Assembly (NCBI RefSeq): GCF_001183605.1
Contig: NZ_LFXJ01000010.1
Span: 372,001-436,000, forward strand
Direction: 5' to 3'
Source: Lysinibacillus xylanilyticus
GTDB taxonomy: Bacteria > Bacillota > Bacilli > Bacillales_A > Planococcaceae
DNA length: 64,000 nucleotides
Shown here: piece after piece, positions 7,104-16,437 of the stretch
Numbering within the stretch: position 1 is the stretch's first letter
How the letters are laid out: each line of letters starts with the position of its first letter
Made by a program: the position numbers and the translations under genes
The notes under the pieces: model-generated
Seen by the model: the letters and a program-made list of their open reading frames with translations, nothing else
Databases searched by the model: none
What the model was told of the DNA's origin: nothing

Positions 7104-7619
7104 TTACTCAGCTCCAGTCAATCGGAAAGTTTCATATGTTGTCCACGAGCCGTCTTCCAATTGATATAAAAGATGAATACGATCAATTGTATCTTTTTCG
7201 TCAACACCTGTCATACGTAATTGCCCAAAGATATCATCGTGCTCGGAATCTGTCATTTTTTGAGCAATAGTAATATGTGGTACAAATACGTGTTTTGACT
7301 CACCAAAAGGTACTTTTTCTTCTAGAACTTGGTGGAATGTTGTTAATTGTTCAGTTGGTTCAATACGGAAATAAATCGCATTTGTTGTTGGGAAAAATGA
7401 ACTTATGCGTAATGCATGAATGTTTAAAGGTGCATATTTGGCAGCAAGCCCATCTAATTGTTTTACAACAGATTGAATATCTTCTTCTGTTGCATCGAAG
7501 CTGTCCTTTAATGTTATATGCGGAGTAATCTTCGCATAATGAGGATCGTAACGTTTGCGATAAGTATTCGCTAAATCTTGTAATTTTTTTGATGGAAATG
7601 CCACAATACCATACTTCAT
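7104..7619 (-). CDS. 2H phosphoesterase (2'-5' RNA ligase-like), YjcG-like
   Basis: The 171-residue product belongs to the 2H phosphoesterase superfamily, whose members act on 2',3'- or 2'-5'-linked RNA ends. Both histidine motifs are visible: HITLKDSF near residue 35 and HITIAQ near residue 115. The N-terminus MKYGIVAFPSKKLQDLAN and the end LLYQLEDGSWTTYETF are nearly those of B. subtilis YjcG. ATG at 7619 is preceded by GGGAGGTAATGGCCT. It is the middle gene of a yjcH-yjcG-yjcF-like operon. Cellular substrate is unknown. Confidence 0.9.
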   Translation of the reverse strand: MKYGIVAFPSKKLQDLANTYRKRYDPHYAKITPHITLKDSFDATEEDIQSVVKQLDGLAAKYAPLNIHALRISSFFPTTNAIYFRIEPTEQLTTFHQVLEEKVPFGESKHVFVPHITIAQKMTDSEHDDIFGQLRMTGVDEKDTIDRIHLLYQLEDGSWTTYETFRLTGAE

Positions 7620-7700
7620 AGGCCATTACCTCCCGAAAATAAACAATTTTTTATTTAAGTATAACAGAAATTTCCGATTTCGTAATTTGAATCGTCTTAA

Positions 7701-8420
7701 TTAATTAAAATTTTCAATTAATGCGCGGCGTAGATCAGGTTTCCAATATTTCCATGTATGATTCCCATCAAATTCTTCATAAAATGTAGAGAATCCTTTG
7801 TTTAACATGAGATTATGAAGCTCACGATTTGGTGTTAAAAAATCTTTAATTGTTTTATCCATCGTAACAACTTTATCTTCTTCTTTTCCGACAATATGAT
7901 AAATGGAAATTGCACCTGGATCTTTAAAATTCTCAACAGCTTGCAAAACATCTTCATCAACATAAGGTGATTGTAAAATGACCTTGCCAAAAATACTTGG
8001 GTATTTTAATGCGGCCATTAAGGAAGCGGTTGCAGCCATTGAGTCACCAATGACCCCACGACTCATACCCATTTGATATGTTGCATATTCAGCGTCTAGA
8101 TATGGCACAAGCTCATGTGCTAAAAAACGAAGATATGCTTCATGTTGCTCTCCACTTGGAATATATTTATGACGTCGATCCTTAATATCCTTATAAGGAA
8201 CGAAGGCAATGATTAAATTTTCGATTTCATAGTCATCGATAAGTTCATCAGCAAGTTTTGTAATACCTCCAAGTTGGAAATAATCTTTTCCGTCTGATGC
8301 AATTAAAATATTATATTTATATAGTGGAGAATAATTTGCAGGAACATAAATATAGAGCTGTAATTCCTCCTGTAATGCTTCACTATAGAACTTTAAATCC
8401 TGTACAGTTCCCTTATCCAA
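7701..8420 (-). CDS. Esterase-like alpha/beta hydrolase, YjcH-like
   Basis: The 239-residue product belongs to the esterase D / enterochelin-esterase-like group. The nucleophile elbow is likely GDSMAA (after RGVIGDS, near residue 120), and the C-terminal GNHTWKYW supplies the probable catalytic histidine. The sequence from GTVQDLKFYSE through ALKYPSIFGKVILQSP matches YjcH of B. subtilis. The start is TTG at 8420 with AGAAGGAGTG 6 bases upstream; a longer frame to 8498 has no ribosome site. It heads the operon with the two following minus-strand genes. Substrate is unknown. Confidence 0.85.
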   Translation of the reverse strand: MDKGTVQDLKFYSEALQEELQLYIYVPANYSPLYKYNILIASDGKDYFQLGGITKLADELIDDYEIENLIIAFVPYKDIKDRRHKYIPSGEQHEAYLRFLAHELVPYLDAEYATYQMGMSRGVIGDSMAATASLMAALKYPSIFGKVILQSPYVDEDVLQAVENFKDPGAISIYHIVGKEEDKVVTMDKTIKDFLTPNRELHNLMLNKGFSTFYEEFDGNHTWKYWKPDLRRALIENFN

Positions 8421-8532
8421 TGATGACACTCCTTCTCGTGTTTGTAACAAAATTGTACCATATACCCAAAGTAAAGGTATAATAGGTTGGGCTAGCACTA
8501 TTCTAGCAATAAAATCGAAGTGAGGGATAGTT

Positions 8533-9114
8533 ATGCATGATAAAAGTACTCGCGTACACTCTGATGAAGTAGCGAAAGCAGCCCAAGCTGCACTTATTCG
8601 TCGCGGTGTATCGCTAGAGGATATTGCTAAAATCGTTTATGAAATGCAAAAACCCTATAATGAAGGTTTAACTTTAGACCACTGTGTTCATTCTGTCGAA
8701 CGTGTATTACGTAAGCGTGAAGTTCAACATGCTTTATTAGTAGGGATTGAATTAGATGAACTTGCAGAGAAAAAGTTATTATCGGCACCATTACAGCAAA
8801 TAATAGAATCCGATGAGGGTTTATTTGGTGTGGATGAAACAATCGCACTTGGATCTGTATTTACATATGGTAGCATAGCGGTAACGACTTTCGGACACTT
8901 AGATAAGCAAAAAATAGGTATAATTAAGAAGTTGGATACAGAACCTGGCCATCATGTAAATACGTTTTTAGATGATTTAGTTGGCAGTATTGCAGCTTCT
9001 GCCGCTTCCCGTATTGCACATCGTATGCGTGACTTGGAAGAAGAAGGCGAGACATTTGCTGATATTGAGCCAGAAGAGCTAGGACCAAAACCAAAATCAC
9101 ATAATGAAATTTAA
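8533..9114 (+). CDS. pgpA: Phosphatidylglycerophosphatase A (YutG/PgpA family)
   Basis: The 193-residue product matches the Gram-positive PgpA/YutG family, which removes the phosphate from phosphatidylglycerophosphate in phospholipid synthesis. Long conserved blocks are seen: KPYNEGLTLDHCVHSVERVL, VDETIALGSVFTYGSIAVTT and NTFLDDLVGSIAASAASRIAH. ATG follows AAGTGAGGGA. It diverges from yjcH and has a candidate -10 TATAAT at 8478-8483. A terminator follows directly. The assignment to the family is clear; activity is from family knowledge. Confidence 0.85.
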   Translation: MHDKSTRVHSDEVAKAAQAALIRRGVSLEDIAKIVYEMQKPYNEGLTLDHCVHSVERVLRKREVQHALLVGIELDELAEKKLLSAPLQQIIESDEGLFGVDETIALGSVFTYGSIAVTTFGHLDKQKIGIIKKLDTEPGHHVNTFLDDLVGSIAASAASRIAHRMRDLEEEGETFADIEPEELGPKPKSHNEI

Positions 9115-9134
9115 TAGAGTATTACTATAGATAA

Positions 9135-9172
9135 CAGAGCCTTCTTTAAGTATGTGAGGGCTCTGTTTTTTT
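9135..9172 (+). terminator. Terminator of pgpA
   Basis: CAGAGCC pairs with GGCTCTG around a 17-base loop, followed by seven Ts. Confidence 0.88.
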
Positions 9173-9183
9173 AGTGTTGAAAA

Positions 9184-9345
9184 ATAAATTTGATTTTCTC
9201 GATGTTATCAGCGATTATCGGCATTTTGGAGCGTCGAGCCGCTTTCTCCGCTAATGTTGCCGCTCCGCTTTCGCACAGATAAAACATTGTTGTTGCCGCT
9301 CCGCTTTCGCACAAATAAAACAATGTTGCTGAAGTTTCGTTTTCA
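9184..9345 (-). repeat. Tandem S modules
   Basis: Two tandem copies of the TGTTGCCGCTCCGCTTTCGC unit begin at 9255 and near 9290, each followed by ACA.ATAAAACA. This is the S module of the type A repeats in reverse orientation (minus strand GCGAAAGCGGAGCGGCA). The flanks 9184-9250 and 9331-9380 hold no gene. Confidence 0.7.
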
Positions 9346-9383
9346 CTATAAATTAAAGTGACATGTTGTGTAAAAGTAGTTGA

Positions 9384-9490
9384 TTGGAGTGGAGACTGAG
9401 CGGCTCATCGGACGCCCCCAGGAAGCTCTGCTCTGCGCGAAAGCGAAGCGTCAGCGGCAAAGCGCTCAGTCGGAACGGAAATCAACCTCT
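9384..9490 (+). repeat. Type B repeat with embedded S module
   Basis: The outer part pairs GGTTGATTTCCG-like ends: TTGATTGGAGTGGA at the left with CGGAACGGAAATCAA at the right. Inside is CCCCCAGGAAGCTCTG, then an S module (GCGAAAGCGAAGCGTCAGC). The same outer elements recur at 62866-63045 (reverse) and, decayed, at 31650-31735. Confidence 0.72.
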
Positions 9491-9504
9491 CGTTTTGCCG
9501 AAAA

Positions 9505-9548
9505 GCTAAACAGAACCTCCTCATATTATTGAGGAGGTTCTGCTTTTT
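9505..9548. terminator. Bidirectional terminator downstream of the peptide-binding protein gene
   Basis: CAGAACCTCCTC (9511-9522) pairs perfectly with GAGGAGGTTCTG (9531-9542), flanked by an A-rich left side and CTTTTT on the right. It probably ends the minus-strand operon starting at 14347. Confidence 0.85.
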
Positions 9549-9596
9549 AGTATGCTTAGCCAATTGTTTTGTAACGCACACACTTAATTTTAATAA

Positions 9597-11390
9597 TTAA
9601 TCTTTATAGGCTTTTAAATATTCTTTTACTTTTGCACTGTCTGCCTCAAGCTTTAATCCTGTATTAACTAGTGGTGAAACAGTGGATACAGCAGGTTTTT
9701 TATTGCCTTGATAGTAGCTAATAAATTCATCCTGATTAATTGAGTAAAGAATTGCTTTACGTAGGTCTGCTGAATCTGATACAGCGCGACCAGATGTATT
9801 CATTAGTAAATATGATACTGCGTTACTATCAGCAGTGTGTAACGTTAGTTTACTATCAGATTTTACAATGTCTAGCTTTGTTTCTGGTACTGACTGGAGA
9901 ATATGAATTTCACCATTTCGTAATGCTGATAAAGCACTATCGATATCAGCGATAAAACGAACATTAACTTTTGCGATCTTCGGTTCATATTCACTACCTA
10001 CACGATAAGCAGGATTTTTTACAAATTGTGCTTCATAATCATTTTTCTTCACAAGAATGTAAGGGCCACTTGCATAAAGATGGTTGTTGTATGCTGTGCC
10101 TTCCGTTACTGTAGTTTGATCACCATAGGCGATATCCTTATCGGGATTATAGCTTGCTACATCATATGTGTTAATGCTTGTTACTTGTTTTTCAGAAACG
10201 ATACCACCAGATTGGTGTGCTAAATAATTTAACACTTGTGGGAATGGTGTTGGTGTTGTAATTTTAACAACTTGGTATGCTCCAGCTGTATTATTAACAG
10301 TCCCTTTATCTTTTGCTAATTGCGTTACGGAAGCAGGGAGGTGTTGAGATAATGCATCTAATACAGACTGATCAGAGCCCGCAACTTTTTTCTTTTGTAA
10401 TTCAGCTAAGTCAGAAATGATTTCGACTGTTTCAATATTTTCATGAAGACTATATGTGCGATGGTCTGGTACTGATTTTGGATCTTTTGCACGATTTAAT
10501 GAGAATACAACATCTTCTGCTGAAACTAATTCACCTGTATCAACAGCAGCACCGTCTTTTACAGCAGCGAAGTTAATATCATCACGTAAAATGAAATAAT
10601 ATTCTTGGTTACCTTCAGCGATAGCATGATTATAAGATAATGATCCATCAGAAACGACGTCGTCTGTATTTGTTAAGTTTACAAGTCGTACATACATATT
10701 AGTATTTAATGTATTAATAGAACCATCATTTCCTTTAATAGGATCAAGCGATGTTAACGAACTAATTGTTTGATGTAAAATCAATGGTTCAGTTGCATTT
10801 TTTGATGAGTCATTGAATTCAATACTTTCCCATACTTGCGCACGGGATTTTGGTAGATGTACTGTTTTGGGGTTTACTAATTCAGAGTAAATTCCTTGAT
10901 ATTTATTTGAAATATATAACGGTGCAATATAAGCTTGATCGAATACTAAGAGCTGTTCTAATTCTTTATATTTTGCAGCAGCTTCATCACCTGTTAATGT
11001 ACTTGCTTCTTCGATGAGAGCATCTAATTTTGAATCAGATACAGTACTATAGTCACCGCCCGTTTTAAATAAACCACGAACAGCGTAGTCAGGGTTTCCT
11101 GTTACTGTTGTCCAGCTCGAAAGTGCTAAATCGTAATTGCCAGCTTCTTTTTGTGCTGAAAATGAACCATAATCAGGTTGAATATTTAGTTTAACATCAA
11201 AGCCATTTTTAACTAGCTGGTCACGAACAATATTCATGTCTTCCTCAGAAGCGGACATTCCTAATACTTCAATTGATTTTTTACCTTTACCTTTTGAATC
11301 ATCTTTACTACCTTCTACTTCAGTTTTTGTTTGTACACAGCCTGCTAATGCTAATACTGCTATGAATAAGAATACAAGTAATCTTTTCAT
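9597..11390 (-). CDS. Peptide-type ABC substrate-binding lipoprotein with apparently permuted SBP_bac_5 domain
   Basis: The 597-residue lipoprotein (lipobox LALAGC, residues 13-18) should capture peptides or a metallophore for the adjacent permeases. Its domain order is odd. Residues about 40-190 (KSIEVLG..., GNYDLALSSW, GNPDYAVRGLF, IAPLYIS, then VWESI) look like the C-terminal end of an SBP_bac_5 protein. Residues about 200-595 (ISSLTSLDPIKG, DTGELVSAEDVVFSLNRAKD, then LRKAILYSINQDEF) look like the normal N-terminal and middle parts, and the protein ends where the C-terminal part would normally begin. This suggests circular permutation. It is the last gene of a three-gene minus-strand operon, with TGGAGG before its ATG. 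Confidence 0.85.
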   Translation of the reverse strand: MKRLLVFLFIAVLALAGCVQTKTEVEGSKDDSKGKGKKSIEVLGMSASEEDMNIVRDQLVKNGFDVKLNIQPDYGSFSAQKEAGNYDLALSSWTTVTGNPDYAVRGLFKTGGDYSTVSDSKLDALIEEASTLTGDEAAAKYKELEQLLVFDQAYIAPLYISNKYQGIYSELVNPKTVHLPKSRAQVWESIEFNDSSKNATEPLILHQTISSLTSLDPIKGNDGSINTLNTNMYVRLVNLTNTDDVVSDGSLSYNHAIAEGNQEYYFILRDDINFAAVKDGAAVDTGELVSAEDVVFSLNRAKDPKSVPDHRTYSLHENIETVEIISDLAELQKKKVAGSDQSVLDALSQHLPASVTQLAKDKGTVNNTAGAYQVVKITTPTPFPQVLNYLAHQSGGIVSEKQVTSINTYDVASYNPDKDIAYGDQTTVTEGTAYNNHLYASGPYILVKKNDYEAQFVKNPAYRVGSEYEPKIAKVNVRFIADIDSALSALRNGEIHILQSVPETKLDIVKSDSKLTLHTADSNAVSYLLMNTSGRAVSDSADLRKAILYSINQDEFISYYQGNKKPAVSTVSPLVNTGLKLEADSAKVKEYLKAYKD

Positions 11391-11406
11391 TTAAAAACCT
11401 CCATTA

Positions 11407-12903
11407 TTAATTTGATTTTGGATCTAAAGCATCTCGCAACCCATCACCTAAGAAGTTAAAGGAGAGAACGAGAAGCATAATACAAAGACCTGGGAAAATA
11501 GCGACATAAGAATGTGTTTCCAGGTACGTACTACCAACCTTTAGAATATTGCCCCATTCAGGAATGTGTGGTTCAATTCCGAGCCCTAAAAAACTTAAAC
11601 TACTTGTTGAAATCACAGCGCCACCAATGGTTAATGTTGCTTTGACAATCATCGGTGCTAACGAGTTAGGAACAATATGCTTAAAAATGATTGCAGCATC
11701 AGATGCTCCTAATGCTCTGGCTGATTCCACGAATTCGAAATTAGAGAGCTGCATTACATTTGCGCGCATAGTACGAGCATACGTTGGAATTGCTCCAACA
11801 CTTAGTGCGATGATTAAATTAATGGTATTGGCACCAAACGCCGCGATAATAGCAATTGCTAGTAAAATTCCAGGAATGGCATATAAAATATCAAGACTTC
11901 GCATGATTAGGTTGTCGGTCGCTTTCCCGTAATAACCTGAAAAGGCTCCAAGTGTACCGCCGATTAATGCAGGTATAATCGTTGAGAAAAGTCCGACAAT
12001 AAGCGATATTTGTGCACCAAAAACAATGCGAGAAAATAAATCACGTCCGTAATTATCGGTGCCAAGTGGATATTCTAACGAAGGCGTTTGTAACAATGCT
12101 CCATAGTTATTTTCAATAGCGAAGTCATAGTCAAATGTCCAAGAGCTCGTTACGGACAAAGAAAACATAAATACTATGAAAAATAACCCGAAGACGGCCA
12201 TCGTATTGCGTAAAATCTTTTCCCAAATCCTTTGCCATTTTTCAATTGTAGATGGATTCGACTTTCGAGCTTTTTGAATAAGGCTATACCCTAGCAATGT
12301 TGCAAATAGATTGCCAGTCAAAGAGGCAATAAGCAGCAAAATGCCAGGAAACAGCATCCATTTCGGTGCGGCCTCGGAAGTTACAAATTTTGTACATAGA
12401 ATTAACATCACGATATAAAAGATTGCAAGGAATAAGAAAAGCCCCATTGCTAGTAAAAACGTATCTGTGACATACGGTTTAAATAAGTTCAGTGCTGAAA
12501 TACCGATAATAAAAAGCTGAGTGATGAATGCATAAGCTGCAAAAATATATTCAGCTGTCTTACTTTTTGACATAAGCAAAAAAGCAAAAGATGTGGAAAA
12601 AATATTACCTGAAACTATTGTCAATAACAGTGGATAACCGAGTAATCGAGTGCTTTTTCGTATGTCATTATGGCTTGCTAAATCCTGTTTAATTCGTAAA
12701 GTCAGGAAACCAACATAGGCTGTGGTAATTGCATAAATGACGAAAAAGATTAAGACGATTGGTCGCCAACTTTGAGTAGAGAAATTATAGCTATAAGCTA
12801 GAAATAATAAAGAAAACAGTAAGGAAAAGACAAATGTAAAATGTGCATTGACATATTCCTGTGTAATCTTCAAAAGTAGTTTGACATGTAAGCTGTTTTT
12901 CAA
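11407..12903 (-). CDS. Peptide ABC transporter permease, OppC/DppC type, with long N-terminal membrane extension
   Basis: The C-terminal half (from about residue 225) is a standard OppC/DppC permease: PLGTDNYGRDLFSRIVFGAQ, the transmembrane core, and the ATPase-contacting EAA-like loop ESARALGASDAAIIFKHI. It ends SFNFLGDGLRDALDP, typical of the family. The N-terminal 220 residues carry about six further hydrophobic segments and are not part of the usual roughly 300-residue permease. A TTG start at 12903 has AAAGGGGGA 6 bases upstream. It lies 13 bases after the OppB-like gene and 16 before the binding-protein gene. The role of the extension is unknown. Confidence 0.9.
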   Translation of the reverse strand: MKNSLHVKLLLKITQEYVNAHFTFVFSLLFSLLFLAYSYNFSTQSWRPIVLIFFVIYAITTAYVGFLTLRIKQDLASHNDIRKSTRLLGYPLLLTIVSGNIFSTSFAFLLMSKSKTAEYIFAAYAFITQLFIIGISALNLFKPYVTDTFLLAMGLFLFLAIFYIVMLILCTKFVTSEAAPKWMLFPGILLLIASLTGNLFATLLGYSLIQKARKSNPSTIEKWQRIWEKILRNTMAVFGLFFIVFMFSLSVTSSWTFDYDFAIENNYGALLQTPSLEYPLGTDNYGRDLFSRIVFGAQISLIVGLFSTIIPALIGGTLGAFSGYYGKATDNLIMRSLDILYAIPGILLAIAIIAAFGANTINLIIALSVGAIPTYARTMRANVMQLSNFEFVESARALGASDAAIIFKHIVPNSLAPMIVKATLTIGGAVISTSSLSFLGLGIEPHIPEWGNILKVGSTYLETHSYVAIFPGLCIMLLVLSFNFLGDGLRDALDPKSN

Positions 12904-12916
12904 TGGTGATCCCCCT

Positions 12917-14347
12917 TTAAGACTTCTTCATTTTCGAGCGAATGCGTGGATCGAAAAAGGCATACAAAATATCGATGAATAAATTAACTATCGAAATTGT
13001 AATAGCAATATAGACGACCCCACCAAGGATAGCCGGAATGTCCGGAATAAACTGCTTGTCAACAATATAGCTACCAATACCACTAATATTGAAAACTTTT
13101 TCTGTAACAGATGCTCCACCTAACATTCCACCAAAAAGAAGTCCAATCACTGTAATTATAGGAATCATGGCATTGCGAATAGCATGCTTTGAAATCACTT
13201 TAAATTCATTCAAGCCTTTAGCTCTCGCTGTAATAATGTAATCCTCATGTATCACCTCAAGCATACTGGATCTTGTCATACGGGCGATGGAAGCCGTAAT
13301 GGATGTTCCTAAGACAATAACTGGCATTATTAAAGATAGCCAGTTTTGAGGATTGTATGTAGCTGGGAACCATTGTAGCTTTAATGCAAACGTTAAAATA
13401 AATATCAATCCTTGCCAAAAACTTGGAATGGATAATCCAATCAAGGCGATAAACATAAATGTATAGTCCAAATATGAATTCGGACGAACAGCTGATATAA
13501 TGCCGACCGGAATAGCAATAGCGATAGCCATTAAAAGTGATAGGATAGCTATTTCAAGTGTGATAGGAAATTTGTTTACAATGCTATGCGTAATGTTTTC
13601 CTTTCCTGCAAAGGAAGTACCTAAATCGAATGTGAATAGGCCAGATAATGCATTCCATAACTGTGATAAATATGGCTGATCTAAACCATGAATATGATTA
13701 AAATTAGTTATTTGCTCAGGCGTTGCCGTAACACCAAGTAAGTTTCTTGCTGGATCGAATGGCGACAAATACAAAATTGTAAACACCAATGTCGCGACAC
13801 CTACAATTACAATGAAACTTTGTAGTATTCGTTCAATGACATATTGTAGAAATGGATTCGCAAACAATATTAGGGCTACATAAAATAAAAAAGCCGGTAA
13901 AAAAGTAAGGACCACAAAGCTTTTATTTTTAAGTTGCTGACTAAAAAATTGTAAATAGGATGGATCTTCTAAACCATCCTTCGATAAATCTTGTTCTACT
14001 AACTGTTGAATTTTTGTTTCGGCTAGTTTCGAAGCAGTTTCCTGTAATTGTTTTTCTGACACACTTTCATGAAAGAATTTAGCTTTGGCTAATTCTTGCT
14101 CGGCAAATTTAACTTGCCATTTTGTGACCAAACCCTTTTCTTTGTAGTACTGACTTCGTTGCTCAAAAGTTTGTCGGTATTGGAGTGAATGCTTTCTTTT
14201 CCGATAAGATAAGTAGGTTAAAGGGTGTACTAAAATACTTAAAAGAAAGAATAGAGCATTGTAAGACTTATGGTGCATGAGCTTTTGATAAACTGAAAAA
14301 AAGAATACATGTTCCTTAGTTGAAGAACGAACTTTTGAAATAACCAT
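12917..14347 (-). CDS. Peptide ABC transporter permease, OppB/DppB type, with long N-terminal extension
   Basis: From about residue 185 the product is a normal OppB/DppB permease: RILQSFIVIVGVATLVFTIL, SPFDPARNLLG, DLGTSF, and the EAA-like loop ITARAKGLNEFKVISKHAIRN. The first 180 residues are extra. They contain one hydrophobic stretch (NALFFLLSILVHPLTYLSY), a charged, probably coiled-coil segment rich in Lys/Glu/Gln (about 60-140), and a second hydrophobic stretch. ATG at 14347 is chosen because CTGGAGGAAATGC precedes it; a longer frame to 14410 has none. It is the first gene of the minus-strand transporter operon, divergent from the ATPase gene. Confidence 0.9.
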   Translation of the reverse strand: MVISKVRSSTKEHVFFFSVYQKLMHHKSYNALFFLLSILVHPLTYLSYRKRKHSLQYRQTFEQRSQYYKEKGLVTKWQVKFAEQELAKAKFFHESVSEKQLQETASKLAETKIQQLVEQDLSKDGLEDPSYLQFFSQQLKNKSFVVLTFLPAFLFYVALILFANPFLQYVIERILQSFIVIVGVATLVFTILYLSPFDPARNLLGVTATPEQITNFNHIHGLDQPYLSQLWNALSGLFTFDLGTSFAGKENITHSIVNKFPITLEIAILSLLMAIAIAIPVGIISAVRPNSYLDYTFMFIALIGLSIPSFWQGLIFILTFALKLQWFPATYNPQNWLSLIMPVIVLGTSITASIARMTRSSMLEVIHEDYIITARAKGLNEFKVISKHAIRNAMIPIITVIGLLFGGMLGGASVTEKVFNISGIGSYIVDKQFIPDIPAILGGVVYIAITISIVNLFIDILYAFFDPRIRSKMKKS

Positions 14348-14502
14348 GCATTTCCTCCAGACGTAAGTAAAATAATAGATTCTAAAGTGTGGATAAAACC
14401 ACATCAGCACACGTAGTTGCCAACTCGTTTTTAGTTAGGTTCTATTGAATAGATTGCAAGAAGAAACGTTTAGTAGTTTATATTGTATAATTCCTATCAG
14501 TA

Positions 14503-14531
14503 TTGTAAAGTATGGATTATACTTGTAATTA
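14503..14531 (+). promoter_or_regulatory. Candidate sigma-A promoter of the OppD-OppF fusion gene
   Basis: TTGTAA (14503-14508) and TAATTA (14526-14531) are separated by 17 bases in the divergent intergenic region, about 35 bases before the gene start. Confidence 0.5.
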
Positions 14532-14565
14532 AGTCAATCACAAAATTTACAAAAGGATGGATCGA

Positions 14566-16305
14566 ATGAGTGAAAAGCTTCTAGAAATCAGCGATCTTCA
14601 TGTATCTTTTATTACGGGAGAGACAGAGTTTGAAGCCGTTAAAGGCGTTAATTTTCATGTAAATCAAGGTGAAACACTCGGAATTGTGGGGGAATCAGGT
14701 AGTGGTAAAAGTGTAACGGCTCGTTCAATTATGCGTCTATTACCATCACCACCTTCATATCTAAAGTCAGGAAATATTTTGTTTAAGGGCCAAGAGATTA
14801 CTTCATTGAGCGAAAAACAAATGGAGGCAATCCGTGGGCAAGATATTAGTATGATTTTTCAAGATCCAATGACATCTACAAATCCAACTATTCGTATTGG
14901 TGAACAAGTGGCTGAAAGTTTAATAAAACATCAGTCAATGTCCAAAGCTGAGGCATATAAGCAAACAATAGAGTTATTAAAGCTTGTAGGCATTCGAAAT
15001 GCAGAAGAACGATATAAACAATATCCGCATGAGTTTTCAGGAGGAATGCGTCAACGTGTTATGATCGCCATGGCACTTGCTTGTCATCCATCTTTACTAA
15101 TCGCAGATGAACCGACTACAGCCCTTGATGTAACTATTCAAGCGCAAATCTTAAAATTAATGCGAGATATGCAAAAAAAGATGGGCACTTCAATCATATT
15201 AATTACACATGATTTAGGTGTTGTTGCTGGTATGTGCGATCGCGTTATTGTTATGAAGGAAGGAGAAATTGTTGAGCAAGGTACAACAGAGGAAATCTTT
15301 GAAAATGCACAACATCCTTATACTAAAAAACTATTAAATGCTTTACCAAAGCTCCATGAGAGAAAGCAGCCTAAACCAATTGCGAATGTACAGCTTGACA
15401 TAGATAAAAATAAACCATTAATCGAAGTAACACATCTTTCAAAGGAATTCGCATTAGGGCATGGTCAGACAGTAAAGGCCGTCAATGATTTATCGTTCCA
15501 TATATACCCAGGAGAAACGTTAGGTTTAGTAGGTGAATCAGGTTCAGGAAAATCAACGACAGGTCGAACTATTTTGCAGCTTCATCAGCCAACGCATGGG
15601 GAAGTCTTGTATCAAGGTATTCCAATTACAAGACTGACGAAAAAGCAGCTTAAAGCAATGAGACGTCATATGCAAATTATTTTCCAAGATCCATACTCTT
15701 CATTGAATCCTCGAAGAAAGATAATAGATATTATTGGGGAAGCACTAGATATTCATAAACTTGTTAAAACAAATGAAGAGCGTCAACAGCGTGTGGAGGA
15801 ATTACTTGAACTTGTAGGCTTAAATAAAGAACATGCAATGCGCTATCCACATGAATTTTCAGGCGGACAACGACAACGTATTGGTATCGCAAGAGCTTTA
15901 GCAGTGGAGCCAAATTTTATTGTTTGTGATGAACCACTTTCAGCACTTGACGTTTCTATTCAAAAGCAGATTGTAGACTTGTTAATGGATTTACAGCAGC
16001 GTCTTGGATTGACCTACTTATTTATTGCACATGATTTGTCTATGGTTAAACATATTAGCGATCGTGTAGCTGTCATGTATAGTGGGAAAATTGTAGAGCT
16101 TGCAGAAAGTGAGGAGCTGTACTCTAATCCACAGCATCCATATACACAAGCTTTATTACACTCAATACCGATTCCAGATCCGGCAATAGAAAAGCAAAAA
16201 TTTATGGATACCGAAAATAAGGACATACAAACACACTATGAGATAGAAAATAGTCAGCTTGTAGAAGTATCCCCAAATCATTGGGTGGCCATTGCAACTA
16301 CATAG
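14566..16305 (+). CDS. Fused OppD-OppF peptide-transport ATPase
   Basis: The 579-residue product contains two complete ABC nucleotide-binding domains, so it can serve as both OppD and OppF for the divergent permeases. Domain 1 has Walker [10 protein letters not shown], signature FSGGMRQRV and Walker [13 protein letters not shown]. Domain 2 has [21 protein letters not shown] and [12 protein letters not shown]. Each domain ends with the peptide-transporter extension [12 protein letters not shown] / [15 protein letters not shown] at 14566 is preferred over ATG 14557, which overlaps the ribosome binding site AAAGGATGG. Fused DF ATPases are known in this transporter class. The substrate cannot be told from sequence; peptides, nickel or a metallophore are possible. 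Confidence 0.93.
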   Translation: MSEKLLEISDLHVSFITGETEFEAVKGVNFHVNQGETLGIVGESGSGKSVTARSIMRLLPSPPSYLKSGNILFKGQEITSLSEKQMEAIRGQDISMIFQDPMTSTNPTIRIGEQVAESLIKHQSMSKAEAYKQTIELLKLVGIRNAEERYKQYPHEFSGGMRQRVMIAMALACHPSLLIADEPTTALDVTIQAQILKLMRDMQKKMGTSIILITHDLGVVAGMCDRVIVMKEGEIVEQGTTEEIFENAQHPYTKKLLNALPKLHERKQPKPIANVQLDIDKNKPLIEVTHLSKEFALGHGQTVKAVNDLSFHIYPGETLGLVGESGSGKSTTGRTILQLHQPTHGEVLYQGIPITRLTKKQLKAMRRHMQIIFQDPYSSLNPRRKIIDIIGEALDIHKLVKTNEERQQRVEELLELVGLNKEHAMRYPHEFSGGQRQRIGIARALAVEPNFIVCDEPLSALDVSIQKQIVDLLMDLQQRLGLTYLFIAHDLSMVKHISDRVAVMYSGKIVELAESEELYSNPQHPYTQALLHSIPIPDPAIEKQKFMDTENKDIQTHYEIENSQLVEVSPNHWVAIATT

Positions 16306-16437
16306 CTTGAATGTAGTAGCCCGATATTTTACAATAGAAACATCGTGAAACTTTTAAGGACTTTTGATGAGTTAAGGATTCTTTTAGAAGCTTCCTTAAA
16401 GTGTAATGAAGATGAATAGTTGTGAGGGACCTACTAC

